The position numbers and the translations under genes are program-made. Below, piece by piece: positions 1 through 5,615 of a stretch of DNA of 5,644 bases. The notes below the pieces were generated by a model. It worked only from the letters and a program-made list of their open reading frames with translations, did not search any database and was not told the DNA's origin. Source of the stretch: an uncultured Gemmatimonadaceae bacterium. Its GTDB lineage: Bacteria; Gemmatimonadota; Gemmatimonadetes; Gemmatimonadales; Gemmatimonadaceae. Each line of letters opens with the position of its first letter. Positions within the stretch are counted from its first letter, which is position 1. The stretch covers positions 1 through 5,644 of the forward strand of contig CATPBD010000099.1 of assembly GCA_955652265.1 (NCBI GenBank), in the 5' to 3' direction.

Positions 1-1
1 A

Positions 2-46
2 CCCGTGCCAGACGCGGCGACCGATTCCGCGACGAGGGCCGCCTAA
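2..46 (+). CDS. Possible 3' end of an upstream gene (partial, frame uncertain)
   Basis: The first bases read in one frame as a 14-residue tail (PVPDAATDSATRAA) ending in TAA at 44-46. I prefer this frame because 12 of its 14 third codon positions are G or C, and because an intrinsic terminator follows about 40 bases later, as expected after a gene end. A second frame stays open to TGA at 72-74 and would end in VRYYKEG, so the true reading frame is not certain. The tail is Ala/Asp/Thr-rich and low in complexity. It gives no clue to function, and no family can be named. Confidence 0.3.
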   Translation, partial: PVPDAATDSATRAA

Positions 47-63
47 CCAGGTCCGCTACTATA

Positions 64-87
64 AGGAAGGTTGAGAGGAAGGTTGAG
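64..87 (+). repeat. Perfect 12-bp tandem duplication before a terminator
   Basis: The 12-mer AGGAAGGTTGAG occurs twice head to tail, at 64-75 and 76-87, with no mismatch. The second copy runs into the first two bases of the terminator stem. It lies after the preferred upstream stop codon. It may simply be a replication-slippage duplication; no function is implied by the sequence. Confidence 0.85.
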
Positions 88-115
88 GCCCCGCTAGGCT
101 TAGCGGGGCCTTTTT
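86..115 (+). terminator. Strong rho-independent terminator
   Basis: The arms AGGCCCCGCTA (86-96) and TAGCGGGGCCT (101-111) are perfectly complementary over 11 bp. They enclose a GGCT loop (97-100) and run into a T tract at 111-115. The T tract on the + strand makes it a terminator for the upstream + strand gene. It separates that gene from the metallopeptidase gene, which therefore probably has its own promoter in the roughly 50 bases downstream. Confidence 0.92.
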
Positions 116-165
116 GTATCCGGTCGTTAACTGTAACGGGTGCTAAACTTGCCCGACTCGTCCCC

Positions 166-1197
166 GTGGAAGAATCCGCCCCCAACTGGGAAGGAGAGCG
201 CCATGCGCTTCTCGCGCAGCGCATCTCCGACATTGGCCTGGCGATACGGGGAACGCTGCTCGAGAAGCTCGTCAACCAGCTGTACGAGGAGCTCGCGGCC
301 AAAGGGCTCGACTTCCGTCCGCCCGTTTACCTCAGCGACCAGTGGGGCTGTCCAGACGGCACTCCGCTGATCGGAGTGCCTTTCTATCTCGCCGATGCTC
401 GCCTGTCCAGGATCGAGGAAGACTATTCAACGACGGTCGAGGGCGAAGAAGAAACGATGCGCTACCTGCGCCACGAAGCGGGTCACGCATTCAACTATGC
501 CTATCGGCTTTACGACCGCACCGACTGGCGAAAGATGTTCGGCCCGTACTCCCGCCCGTACCGCGAGCGATATCGTGCCGACCCGTTTTCTCACGACTTC
601 GTCCGACACATACTCGGCTGGTACGCGCAGAAGCACCCCGATGAGGATTTTGCCGAGACTTTCGCGGTGTGGCTTACTCCAGGCCTCGACTGGCGTCGTG
701 TGTACGACGGCTGGGGCGCGCTGGCCAAGTTGGAGTACGTCGACAGAGTGATGAAAGAGATCGCGCACCAGGTACCCGAGGTTCCCGAGCCGTCGGACGA
801 CGACCTTCCGGTGACGGCGATGCAGTACACGGTGGCGGAGCATTACGCAGAGAACGCGGAGAGGATTCCCATCCGCGACCAGCGGATCTTCGACGGCGAT
901 CTGAAAACCATCTTCGCCGACGCGCAGCATGCGCCGGCCGCCGTGTCGGCGGCGGAGTTCATGGGGCGACACAAGCGCGAGATCGTAACGAGGATTTCGT
1001 ACTGGACTGGTGAAAACGCATCCGTCGTGCGACAGTTCGTGGACTTTCTCGGTCAGCGCGTTGTAGATCTCGATCTCAAGCTTGCCGGCCTGGAGGCCGC
1101 CACGTTGATCGAGCTCACGGCATTCGGAACTGCGGTCATGATGAACTATCGGCACACCAATGCGATCGACGGTAGCGAAGCGACTGACGATAAGTGA
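166..1197 (+). CDS. Putative zinc-binding metallopeptidase (HExxH)
   Basis: This 343-residue protein resembles the group usually annotated as putative zinc-binding metallopeptidase, close to the Peptidase_Mx type. HEAGH at residues 103-107 supplies two likely zinc-binding histidines and the catalytic glutamate E104. HPDEDFAETFAVWL (157-170) lies about 50 residues on and probably gives the third ligand, most likely E164, as in gluzincins. Upstream blocks such as YLSDQWGCPDG (55-65) look family-specific. The C-terminal part (about 205-335) is mostly helical-looking with no named domain. No signal peptide or membrane segment is visible, so it is probably cytoplasmic. The GTG at 166 is chosen because no other common start codon lies in frame before residue 98, too close to the active site. 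It has no clear Shine-Dalgarno, so translation could be leaderless or weak. The stop overlaps the next gene's start. Peptidase activity and substrate are inference. Confidence 0.85.
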   Translation: MEESAPNWEGERHALLAQRISDIGLAIRGTLLEKLVNQLYEELAAKGLDFRPPVYLSDQWGCPDGTPLIGVPFYLADARLSRIEEDYSTTVEGEEETMRYLRHEAGHAFNYAYRLYDRTDWRKMFGPYSRPYRERYRADPFSHDFVRHILGWYAQKHPDEDFAETFAVWLTPGLDWRRVYDGWGALAKLEYVDRVMKEIAHQVPEVPEPSDDDLPVTAMQYTVAEHYAENAERIPIRDQRIFDGDLKTIFADAQHAPAAVSAAEFMGRHKREIVTRISYWTGENASVVRQFVDFLGQRVVDLDLKLAGLEAATLIELTAFGTAVMMNYRHTNAIDGSEATDDK

Positions 1198-2177
1198 AGA
1201 TCACCGTACTACATAGCAAGGATGCGCTCGAGCCGCCGGTGGATCCGCTGCTCGACCAGCTGGACGCGGCGCTCGCCGCCAATGGTCATACGTCTCGTCG
1301 ACTGGCGGTCGACGACGCTGTGCAGCCGCTGATCGACGAGCTGACGAACGAGCAGCCGGATCTCGTGTTCAATCTCGCGGAATCATTCCGCGGAAAGAGC
1401 GCGCTCGAGTCGAATGTCGCCGCGCTCCTCAACCTTCTCGATCTGCGCTACACGGGATCGAGTCCGGCCGGACTCATCCTCGCCGGCGACAAGACTCTGA
1501 CAAAGAAGGTTCTGGCGTTCCACGGAATCCAGAGCGCCAAGTTCGCGACGATGTACCGCGGCCAGGTCGATTGGGCTGGAGACATCCACTTTCCACTGCT
1601 GGTGAAGCCGCCGCAGGAGGATGCGTCGCTCGGCATCACCCAGAAGTCGTTCGTAAACAACGTGAAGGAGCTTCTCGACGTGATGGGCGGCACGCAAGAG
1701 GAGTATCAGTCGGCGGTGTTGGTCGAGGAATTCATCGACGGCAGAGAGTTCTACGTGGGAGTGCTCGGAAACAGCAAGGTCGAGGCGCTGCCGATCATCG
1801 AGCTCGACTTCTCCAAGTTTCCGGTGGGATTGCCGAAGATCGCGAGCTGGGAAGCGAAGTGGGGAGACAGCGGAGACGAAAAAGGCGCGGAGTTCGAAGG
1901 AACGGAGTCCCTATTCCCCACCGACCTGTCCGAGGAGCTGACGACAAAAATCCAGCAGATAGCGATCGACTCCTTTCAGGCGCTTCGTCTCAGAGACTAT
2001 GCTCGCATCGATCTTCGCGTCACCGACCGCGATGAGGTTTACGTGATCGAGGCCAATCCGAACTGCTACCTGGAAGAGAAGAGCGAGTTCGCGCGCGCGG
2101 CGCAGAAAGGTGGGATGGAGTATCCGGCGTTGATCGAGAGGATCGTGCAGCTTGCGAGCGCGCGTTACTCGAGGTGA
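1194..2177 (+). CDS. ATP-grasp ligase, D-Ala-D-Ala ligase-like
   Basis: This 327-residue protein has the layout of an ATP-grasp carboxylate-amine ligase of the Ddl class. It shows an N-terminal Rossmann-like part (1-60), FNLAESFRGKSALES (59-73), YTGS and DK-TKK (86-105), a lysine/acidic nucleotide-binding block LLVKPPQEDAS (135-145), LVEEFIDGREF (176-186), and a metal-binding end ARID...EANPN (270-290) with D273, E286 and N288 as likely ligands. Such enzymes activate a carboxylate as an acyl phosphate and join it to an amine. It lacks the N-terminal GG-x-S-x-E block of true Ddl, and its C-terminus reads EANPNCYLEEKSEF rather than the usual E-x-N-x-x-PG form. Cell-wall D-Ala-D-Ala synthesis is therefore doubtful. 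The GTG start overlaps the peptidase stop in a GTGA junction without an obvious ribosome binding site, which suggests translational coupling. A terminator follows the stop. The substrate is unknown; I am sure only of the fold class. Confidence 0.87.
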   Translation: MKITVLHSKDALEPPVDPLLDQLDAALAANGHTSRRLAVDDAVQPLIDELTNEQPDLVFNLAESFRGKSALESNVAALLNLLDLRYTGSSPAGLILAGDKTLTKKVLAFHGIQSAKFATMYRGQVDWAGDIHFPLLVKPPQEDASLGITQKSFVNNVKELLDVMGGTQEEYQSAVLVEEFIDGREFYVGVLGNSKVEALPIIELDFSKFPVGLPKIASWEAKWGDSGDEKGAEFEGTESLFPTDLSEELTTKIQQIAIDSFQALRLRDYARIDLRVTDRDEVYVIEANPNCYLEEKSEFARAAQKGGMEYPALIERIVQLASARYSR

Positions 2178-2190
2178 TATCCGCGAAAGC

Positions 2191-2218
2191 AAAAAAGCCG
2201 GCGATGTCGCCGGCTTTT
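2191..2218. terminator. Bidirectional intrinsic terminator between convergent genes
   Basis: AAAAGCCGGCGA (2193-2204) and TCGCCGGCTTTT (2207-2218) are exact reverse complements. The practical hairpin has a GCCGGCG/CGCCGGC core with an ATGT loop. TTTT follows it on the + strand, and the six As at 2191-2196 give a T tract on the - strand. It sits 13 bases after the ligase stop and 24 bases past the stop of the convergent small gene, so one hairpin can end both transcripts. Confidence 0.9.
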
Positions 2219-2242
2219 CCGTTTGGCTTGCATCGAAGCGAG

Positions 2243-2371
2243 CTACCGCCGCTTCTTACGAGCTGCGGCCCGCGCTGCCTTTTTCCTCGCACGCGTGCGC
2301 GCGCCCTTGCGCGCCGATGCGCTACGGGCCGCTTTACTTCCCCTGCGTGGGGCTTTCTTCGCTGCTGCCAT
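2243..2371 (-). CDS. 42-residue histone H1-like Lys/Arg/Ala-rich protein
   Basis: This small gene encodes 42 residues: 15 Ala, 11 Arg, 8 Lys and no acidic or aromatic residue. It starts MAAAKKAPRRGSK and ends AARAAARKKRR. The composition matches the bacterial histone H1-like or AlgP-like tails that bind nucleic acid nonspecifically through charge. DNA binding is therefore a reasonable inference, and RNA or ribosome association is an alternative. The reading frame extends further upstream on this strand, but the ATG at 2371-2369 is chosen because GGAGAG (2382-2377) lies at ideal distance and the upstream extension has a different, ordinary composition. The bidirectional terminator lies just past its TAG stop, which supports real transcription. 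It is monocistronic and divergent from tdh. At this length it could be missed or mis-started by gene callers. Confidence 0.75.
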   Translation of the reverse strand: MAAAKKAPRRGSKAARSASARKGARTRARKKAARAAARKKRR

Positions 2372-2376
2372 ATTGT

Positions 2377-2382
2377 CTCTCC
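2377..2382 (-). promoter_or_regulatory. Ribosome binding site of the histone-like gene
   Basis: On the - strand GGAGAG is followed by five bases and then ATG. It is a near-ideal Shine-Dalgarno. It fixes the start of the 42-residue protein against a longer in-frame reading that would begin with a GTG at 2464. Confidence 0.75.
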
Positions 2383-2506
2383 ACGATGAAGTAAAACTCT
2401 CACCAGTGCCCCGATGGAACCGGCGAGTCCTGCATCGCGTCCTGACCGGCACGCGTGTGACCAAACACCTTCGTCCCGCCTCAATCTTTTTCTTGATCTT
2501 TACGGG

Positions 2507-2546
2507 CGCGACGACGAGCTCGCATCACTGCTCGTGAGTCGTCGCG
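2507..2546. repeat. Inverted repeat, possible operator or leader hairpin
   Basis: CGCGACGAC (2507-2515) and GTCGTCGCG (2538-2546) are perfectly complementary over 9 bp. Inside them GAGC (2516-2519) can pair with GCTC (2530-2533), leaving a 4-base bulge and a 10-base loop. No T tract follows, so it is not a standard terminator. It lies directly before the -10-like box TAGAAT, a place where a repressor or activator site for tdh could sit. That role is inference. Confidence 0.45.
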
Positions 2547-2556
2547 AATATAGAAT
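2528..2556 (+). promoter_or_regulatory. Weak sigma-70-like promoter candidate for tdh
   Basis: TAGAAT (2551-2556) matches five of six bases of the -10 consensus. The hexamer 17 bases upstream, CTGCTC (2528-2533), matches the -35 consensus at only three positions. If used, it would give a 5' leader of roughly 135 bases before tdh. The -35 position lies inside the right arm of the inverted repeat at 2507-2546. A separate 5/6 -35-like box, CTGACA at 2632-2637, has no matching -10 downstream. Confidence 0.25.
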
Positions 2557-2585
2557 GCAAGAGATGTGCGTGCAATACTTTTTGC

Positions 2586-2602
2586 CGTCGATTCGCTCGA
2601 CG
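2586..2602. repeat. Small hairpin in the tdh upstream region
   Basis: CGTCGA (2586-2591) and TCGACG (2597-2602) pair perfectly around a 5-base loop TTCGC. If transcription starts near 2563 the hairpin lies in the tdh leader. Six base pairs can easily arise by chance in GC-rich DNA, so its significance is unclear. Confidence 0.35.
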
Positions 2603-2697
2603 CAATCATCACTTCCAAAAGTGCCTCGCGGCTGACAGGTTAGAACTTCCCGCATGCAGGAAAACTTTTTTCTCGAATTCCAACGGAGTAGCTGCTC

Positions 2698-3723
2698 GTG
2701 AAAGCGCTGGTAAAGGAATCCGCGGCGCCAGGTTTCAAGCTCAAGGATGTTCCCGAGCCGAGGATCCGCGAGGACGAAGTTCTGATTCGCGTGCGACGGG
2801 CGGGCGTATGCGGAACCGACGTTCACATCTACGATTGGGATGCATGGGCGAAGGGCCGCTGCAAGCCGCCGTTCGTGGTCGGACACGAATTCGCGGGCGA
2901 CGTAGTACAGGTAGGTCGCCTCGTAACTGATGTGAAAGAGGGAGACCGCGTCACAGCCGAGGGCCACATCGTCGACGGACGGTGTCTCCTCTGCCGAACG
3001 GGCAACTCGCACGTGTGTCCCTACACAAAAATCATCGGCGTCGACCGCGACGGGTGCTTTGCGGACTACATATCGATGCCGGCGACCAACGTCTGGCATC
3101 TTGACGACGAGATCTCTTACGACGTAGGGGGAATCCATGACCCCATGGGCAACGCGTTTCACACCGTGCTGACCGCGGACATACCCGGCTCGGTTGTGCT
3201 GGTGACTGGATGCGGTCCGATAGGGATATTCGCAGTCGCGATCTGCAAAGCGGCGGGAGCGTCGCGCGTAATCGCCACCGATGTGAACGACACCAGGCTG
3301 GCGCTGGCTAAACGAATGGGCGCGAATGACGCGGTTCATCCCGAGCAGGCCGAGCAGATTGTGAAGGCGGCGACGGGTGGCCTCGGAGCGGACGTGGTGC
3401 TGGAGATGTCCGGAGTGCCCGCCGCGATCCACCAGGCGTTCGCACTGGTGCGGGTCGGCGGACGAGTCCAGATGCTCGGCATTCCTTCAAAGAAGGTGGA
3501 TTTCGATCTGGCAACGGAGGTGATCTTCAAGGGACTCACCATCTATGGTGTCGTCGGCCGCCGGATGTACGAGACGTGGCACCAGATGACGCGCTTTCTC
3601 CGTTCCGGAGCATTCGATCCGACGCCCGTGATCACGCATCGATTCCCTCTTTCCGAAGCGGACGCCGCAATCGCCGCCATAAAATCGGGAGAAGCGGGAA
3701 AGGTCATATTCGAAATCGCCTGA
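2698..3723 (+). CDS. tdh: L-threonine 3-dehydrogenase
   Basis: Tdh oxidises L-threonine to 2-amino-3-oxobutyrate with NAD+, the first step of threonine breakdown to glycine, in the cytoplasm. The 341-residue length equals that of E. coli Tdh and the sequence aligns along its whole length. Catalytic zinc residues are C38 in CGTDVHIY (38-45) and H63-E64 in VGHEF. The nucleotide-binding turn is GCGPIG (171-176), followed by the acidic D195 typical of NAD use. GRRMYETWHQM (287-297) and VITHRF (311-316) are strong Tdh signatures. The structural zinc loop has C96, C99 and C107, but the first expected cysteine (position 93) is aspartate, which may still bind metal or may weaken the site. GTG is the start, with GGAG nine bases upstream and a typical MKALVK N-terminus. 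Kbl follows in the same frame after 27 bases, which supports an operon and this assignment over other zinc alcohol dehydrogenases. Confidence 0.95.
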   Translation: MKALVKESAAPGFKLKDVPEPRIREDEVLIRVRRAGVCGTDVHIYDWDAWAKGRCKPPFVVGHEFAGDVVQVGRLVTDVKEGDRVTAEGHIVDGRCLLCRTGNSHVCPYTKIIGVDRDGCFADYISMPATNVWHLDDEISYDVGGIHDPMGNAFHTVLTADIPGSVVLVTGCGPIGIFAVAICKAAGASRVIATDVNDTRLALAKRMGANDAVHPEQAEQIVKAATGGLGADVVLEMSGVPAAIHQAFALVRVGGRVQMLGIPSKKVDFDLATEVIFKGLTIYGVVGRRMYETWHQMTRFLRSGAFDPTPVITHRFPLSEADAAIAAIKSGEAGKVIFEIA

Positions 3724-3750
3724 GGAAACCTTTTCATCACTGAGGAGCGC

Positions 3751-4956
3751 GTGGCGCTGAACAAGAAGTTCGACTCCGAGCTCAAGGCCGCAATCGAGAA
3801 GCTCAAGCAGGACCGGGTCTACAAGCGTCTCAACTATCTCGCTTCGCCGCAGGGCGCGCGCGTTCAGATGGAAGGACGCGGCGAGGTCGTAATCCTTTCC
3901 TCGAACAACTATCTCGGTTTGTGCAACGAGCCGAAGGTGGTGAAGTCAGGAATCGAAGGACTGGAGCAATTCGGTGCGGGCACCGGCAGTGTCAGATTCA
4001 TCTGCGGCACATTCACCATTCACCGCGATCTGGAGCAAGCGATCGCGGATCTGGTGGGGACCGAGGCATCGCTCAGCTACGTGTCGGCGTGGAACGCCAA
4101 CGAGGGGCTAACCGCCACAATCGTCGAGCAGGACGATTTCGTGGTCTCGGATGCGCTGAATCATGCGTCGATCATCGACTCGATCAGGCTCGCCAAGGCA
4201 ATCACCAAATGCACGACGGGAGTTTATCACCACTCTGATCTGGATGATCTCCGATCAAAGCTGGAGGGCGCCAGAAGCGCGCGCAGGCGAATCATCTGGA
4301 CTGACGGCGTATTCTCGATGGAAGGAAGCATCGCCAAGCTTCCGGAGATACTCCAGCTCGCGGAGGAGTACGACGCGATTGTCGCCGTCGACGATTCGCA
4401 CGGAACGGGAGTGCTGGGCGCGAACGGGCGAGGCACGGCTGAGCATTTCGGGGTACTCGGCGAAGTGGACATCATTACCTCCACGCTGGGCAAGGCGCTT
4501 GGCGGAGCGGCGGGTGGGTTCGTGGCAGGCGGTGCGTCGCTGTGCGACATGTTGACCCAGAGGTCGCGTCCTCAGCTCTTCTCGAATGCGCTCCCACCCA
4601 CGGTAGCGGCCAGCGCGCTGGGCGCCATCAACCATCTGGAGCACAATCCACAGCTGGTGCAGAAGCTCCGCGAGAACACGCGTTATTTCCGCTCGTCCAT
4701 CGGCGAGGCGGGGTTCAAACCTCTGCCGGGAGAGACCCCAATCGTCCCCATAATCGTGGGTGAGACGGCCACCGCCATAAGAATGAGTGACATGTTGCTG
4801 GACGAAGGCGTCTTTGTGACAGGGTTCGGCTTTCCGGTCGTACCTCAGGGGCAGGCGCGCGTGCGCTGTCAGCTCAGCGCCGCCCACTCACGCGACGATC
4901 TCGATCAGGCCCTAGCGGGCTTCAAGACCGTCGGGACGAAGCTAGGCATAATCTAG
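3751..4956 (+). CDS. kbl: Glycine C-acetyltransferase (2-amino-3-ketobutyrate CoA ligase)
   Basis: Kbl is a PLP enzyme that cleaves 2-amino-3-oxobutyrate with CoA into glycine and acetyl-CoA, using the unstable product of Tdh directly. The 401-residue protein has the alpha-oxoamine synthase fold throughout. SSNNYLGL (50-57) lies near the N-terminus. H138 in ALNHASIID should stack on the PLP ring. TDGVFSMEG (184-192) and VDDSHGTG (213-220), with D214 and H217, belong to the active site. K248 in STLGKALGG is the Schiff-base lysine. The C-terminal GFGFPVVPQGQARVR (358-372) is also typical. The related biotin enzyme BioF shares the fold, but adjacency to tdh and the absence of biotin genes favour Kbl. 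The GTG start has GAGGAG only three bases upstream, a short spacing; no other in-frame start exists between the tdh stop and this codon. The stop overlaps the next gene's ribosome binding site. Confidence 0.95.
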   Translation: MALNKKFDSELKAAIEKLKQDRVYKRLNYLASPQGARVQMEGRGEVVILSSNNYLGLCNEPKVVKSGIEGLEQFGAGTGSVRFICGTFTIHRDLEQAIADLVGTEASLSYVSAWNANEGLTATIVEQDDFVVSDALNHASIIDSIRLAKAITKCTTGVYHHSDLDDLRSKLEGARSARRRIIWTDGVFSMEGSIAKLPEILQLAEEYDAIVAVDDSHGTGVLGANGRGTAEHFGVLGEVDIITSTLGKALGGAAGGFVAGGASLCDMLTQRSRPQLFSNALPPTVAASALGAINHLEHNPQLVQKLRENTRYFRSSIGEAGFKPLPGETPIVPIIVGETATAIRMSDMLLDEGVFVTGFGFPVVPQGQARVRCQLSAAHSRDDLDQALAGFKTVGTKLGII

Positions 4957-4960
4957 AGGA
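4955..4960 (+). promoter_or_regulatory. Ribosome binding site overlapping the kbl stop codon
   Basis: AGAGGA begins within the TAG stop of kbl and lies seven bases before the ATG at 4968. It fixes the start of the exported protein. It also means ribosomes finishing kbl arrive at the next start region, which favours translation from one polycistronic message. Confidence 0.75.
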
Positions 4961-4967
4961 CGCCTTC

Positions 4968-5615
4968 ATGCAGAAGCTCAGATCAGTCGCCGTGGCAATA
5001 GTCGCCACGCTTGTCGTTTCCGCGAGCGCGAACGCGCAGGAGATGCGGAACTTCGACAACTCCTGGTTTTGGGGAGCGAAATCCGGAATCAATACATTCT
5101 CCGCGCCGGGCCACGGCAACACGTCGACTGTCGACATGGGCATCGACTGGCTCATTACGCGGAGCAAGGGCGGGCTCTACGTCTCAGGGAATCAGTCGAT
5201 CTTCCAGCGAGACGTCGAAGTGTTCGACCCCGCGTCCAACACCGGGCAGCGGACAGTCCGCGTGAACGATCTGCGCCGCATCACTTTCGCCGCTCTCGCC
5301 TTCCCGAAACACTTTGGCGGAATCACTCCGTACGGCGGCATAGGCTACACGATCGTCGTTCTCGGTGATGCGCGGGTACGCGTGGACAGCGCGAACACGT
5401 TCCCAGGCAACGCTTTCTTCGACGCGGTCGACGCCATGCGTAGCCGTAGCGCAGTAATGGGAATGGCGGGCGTCCAGATCCAGACCAAACGCGCGGCTAT
5501 ATTCGCGCAGGAGACGATGCTGCCGAGCAATGGACAGTTCCTCTTCCCCAGCGTGCTTTCGTTCTTTGAATTCGGAATCCGTTACAACTATGGAAGCTCG
5601 ATCGATCGGGAATAG
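4968..5615 (+). CDS. Exported protein, probable small outer-membrane beta-barrel
   Basis: This 215-residue protein is of no family I can name. It begins with a clear Sec signal peptide: K3 and R5, a hydrophobic core (about 6-18), and an ANA cleavage motif at 21-23 followed by QE, giving a mature protein of about 192 residues. The mature part has no cysteine. It shows alternating polar/hydrophobic stretches and aromatic-glycine strands typical of outer-membrane barrels, such as GGLYVSGNQSIF (68-79), ITPYGGIGYTIVVLG (119-133) and FFEFGIRYNYG (199-209). The size would suit an eight-stranded barrel, though strand count is inference. The final residues SSIDRE follow the last aromatic strand, so the classic terminal-phenylalanine sorting signal is displaced or absent. 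The gene starts 11 bases after kbl with a good ribosome binding site, so it is probably in the tdh-kbl operon. A soluble periplasmic beta protein remains possible. Confidence 0.8.
   Translation: MQKLRSVAVAIVATLVVSASANAQEMRNFDNSWFWGAKSGINTFSAPGHGNTSTVDMGIDWLITRSKGGLYVSGNQSIFQRDVEVFDPASNTGQRTVRVNDLRRITFAALAFPKHFGGITPYGGIGYTIVVLGDARVRVDSANTFPGNAFFDAVDAMRSRSAVMGMAGVQIQTKRAAIFAQETMLPSNGQFLFPSVLSFFEFGIRYNYGSSIDRE

Larger units (their letters stand above)
2372..2697. other. Divergent intergenic region between the histone-like gene and tdh
   Basis: These 326 bases separate the - strand small gene from the tdh operon and should carry both promoters. I see two hairpin-forming inverted repeats (2507-2546 and 2586-2602), a weak promoter-like pair near 2528-2556, and the tdh ribosome binding site GGAG at 2685-2688. 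An open frame at 2414-2635 has no ribosome binding site and no recognisable protein character, so I do not call a gene. No tRNA or recognisable riboswitch, including the glycine type, was seen by eye. Confidence 0.6.

Noticed and set aside
203..370. ATG at 203 preceded by a strong AAGGAGAG, opening a short frame inside the metallopeptidase gene
   Set aside because: The frame encodes a Ser/Arg-rich string with no family character, while the overlapping frame carries conserved-looking peptidase sequence. The purine run is probably coincidental Gly-Glu coding sequence.
427..1155. Long antisense open frame (242 residues) under the metallopeptidase gene
   Set aside because: It is a GC-rich shadow frame: no RBS, no recognisable motif, and complete overlap with a well-supported gene.
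2372..2464. N-terminal extension of the histone-like protein to a GTG at 2464
   Set aside because: The extension has ordinary composition and no RBS, whereas the internal ATG at 2371 has GGAGAG at ideal spacing and begins the Lys/Ala-rich sequence.
2414..2635. 73-residue + strand open frame in the intergenic region
   Set aside because: No Shine-Dalgarno, mixed low-complexity composition, and it spans the probable promoter and hairpins of the tdh operon.
2560..2697. Possible glycine or threonine-related riboswitch in the tdh leader
   Set aside because: No conserved glycine riboswitch core could be recognised by eye, only a 6-bp hairpin. A covariance-model search would be decisive.
2500..3432. 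310-residue antisense open frame across tdh and its upstream region
   Set aside because: It overlaps conserved Tdh sequence and lacks any family signature. It is the usual antisense frame of high-GC codon usage.
4255..4887. 210-residue antisense open frame under kbl
   Set aside because: No RBS or domain signal, and it overlaps the conserved PLP-binding region of Kbl.
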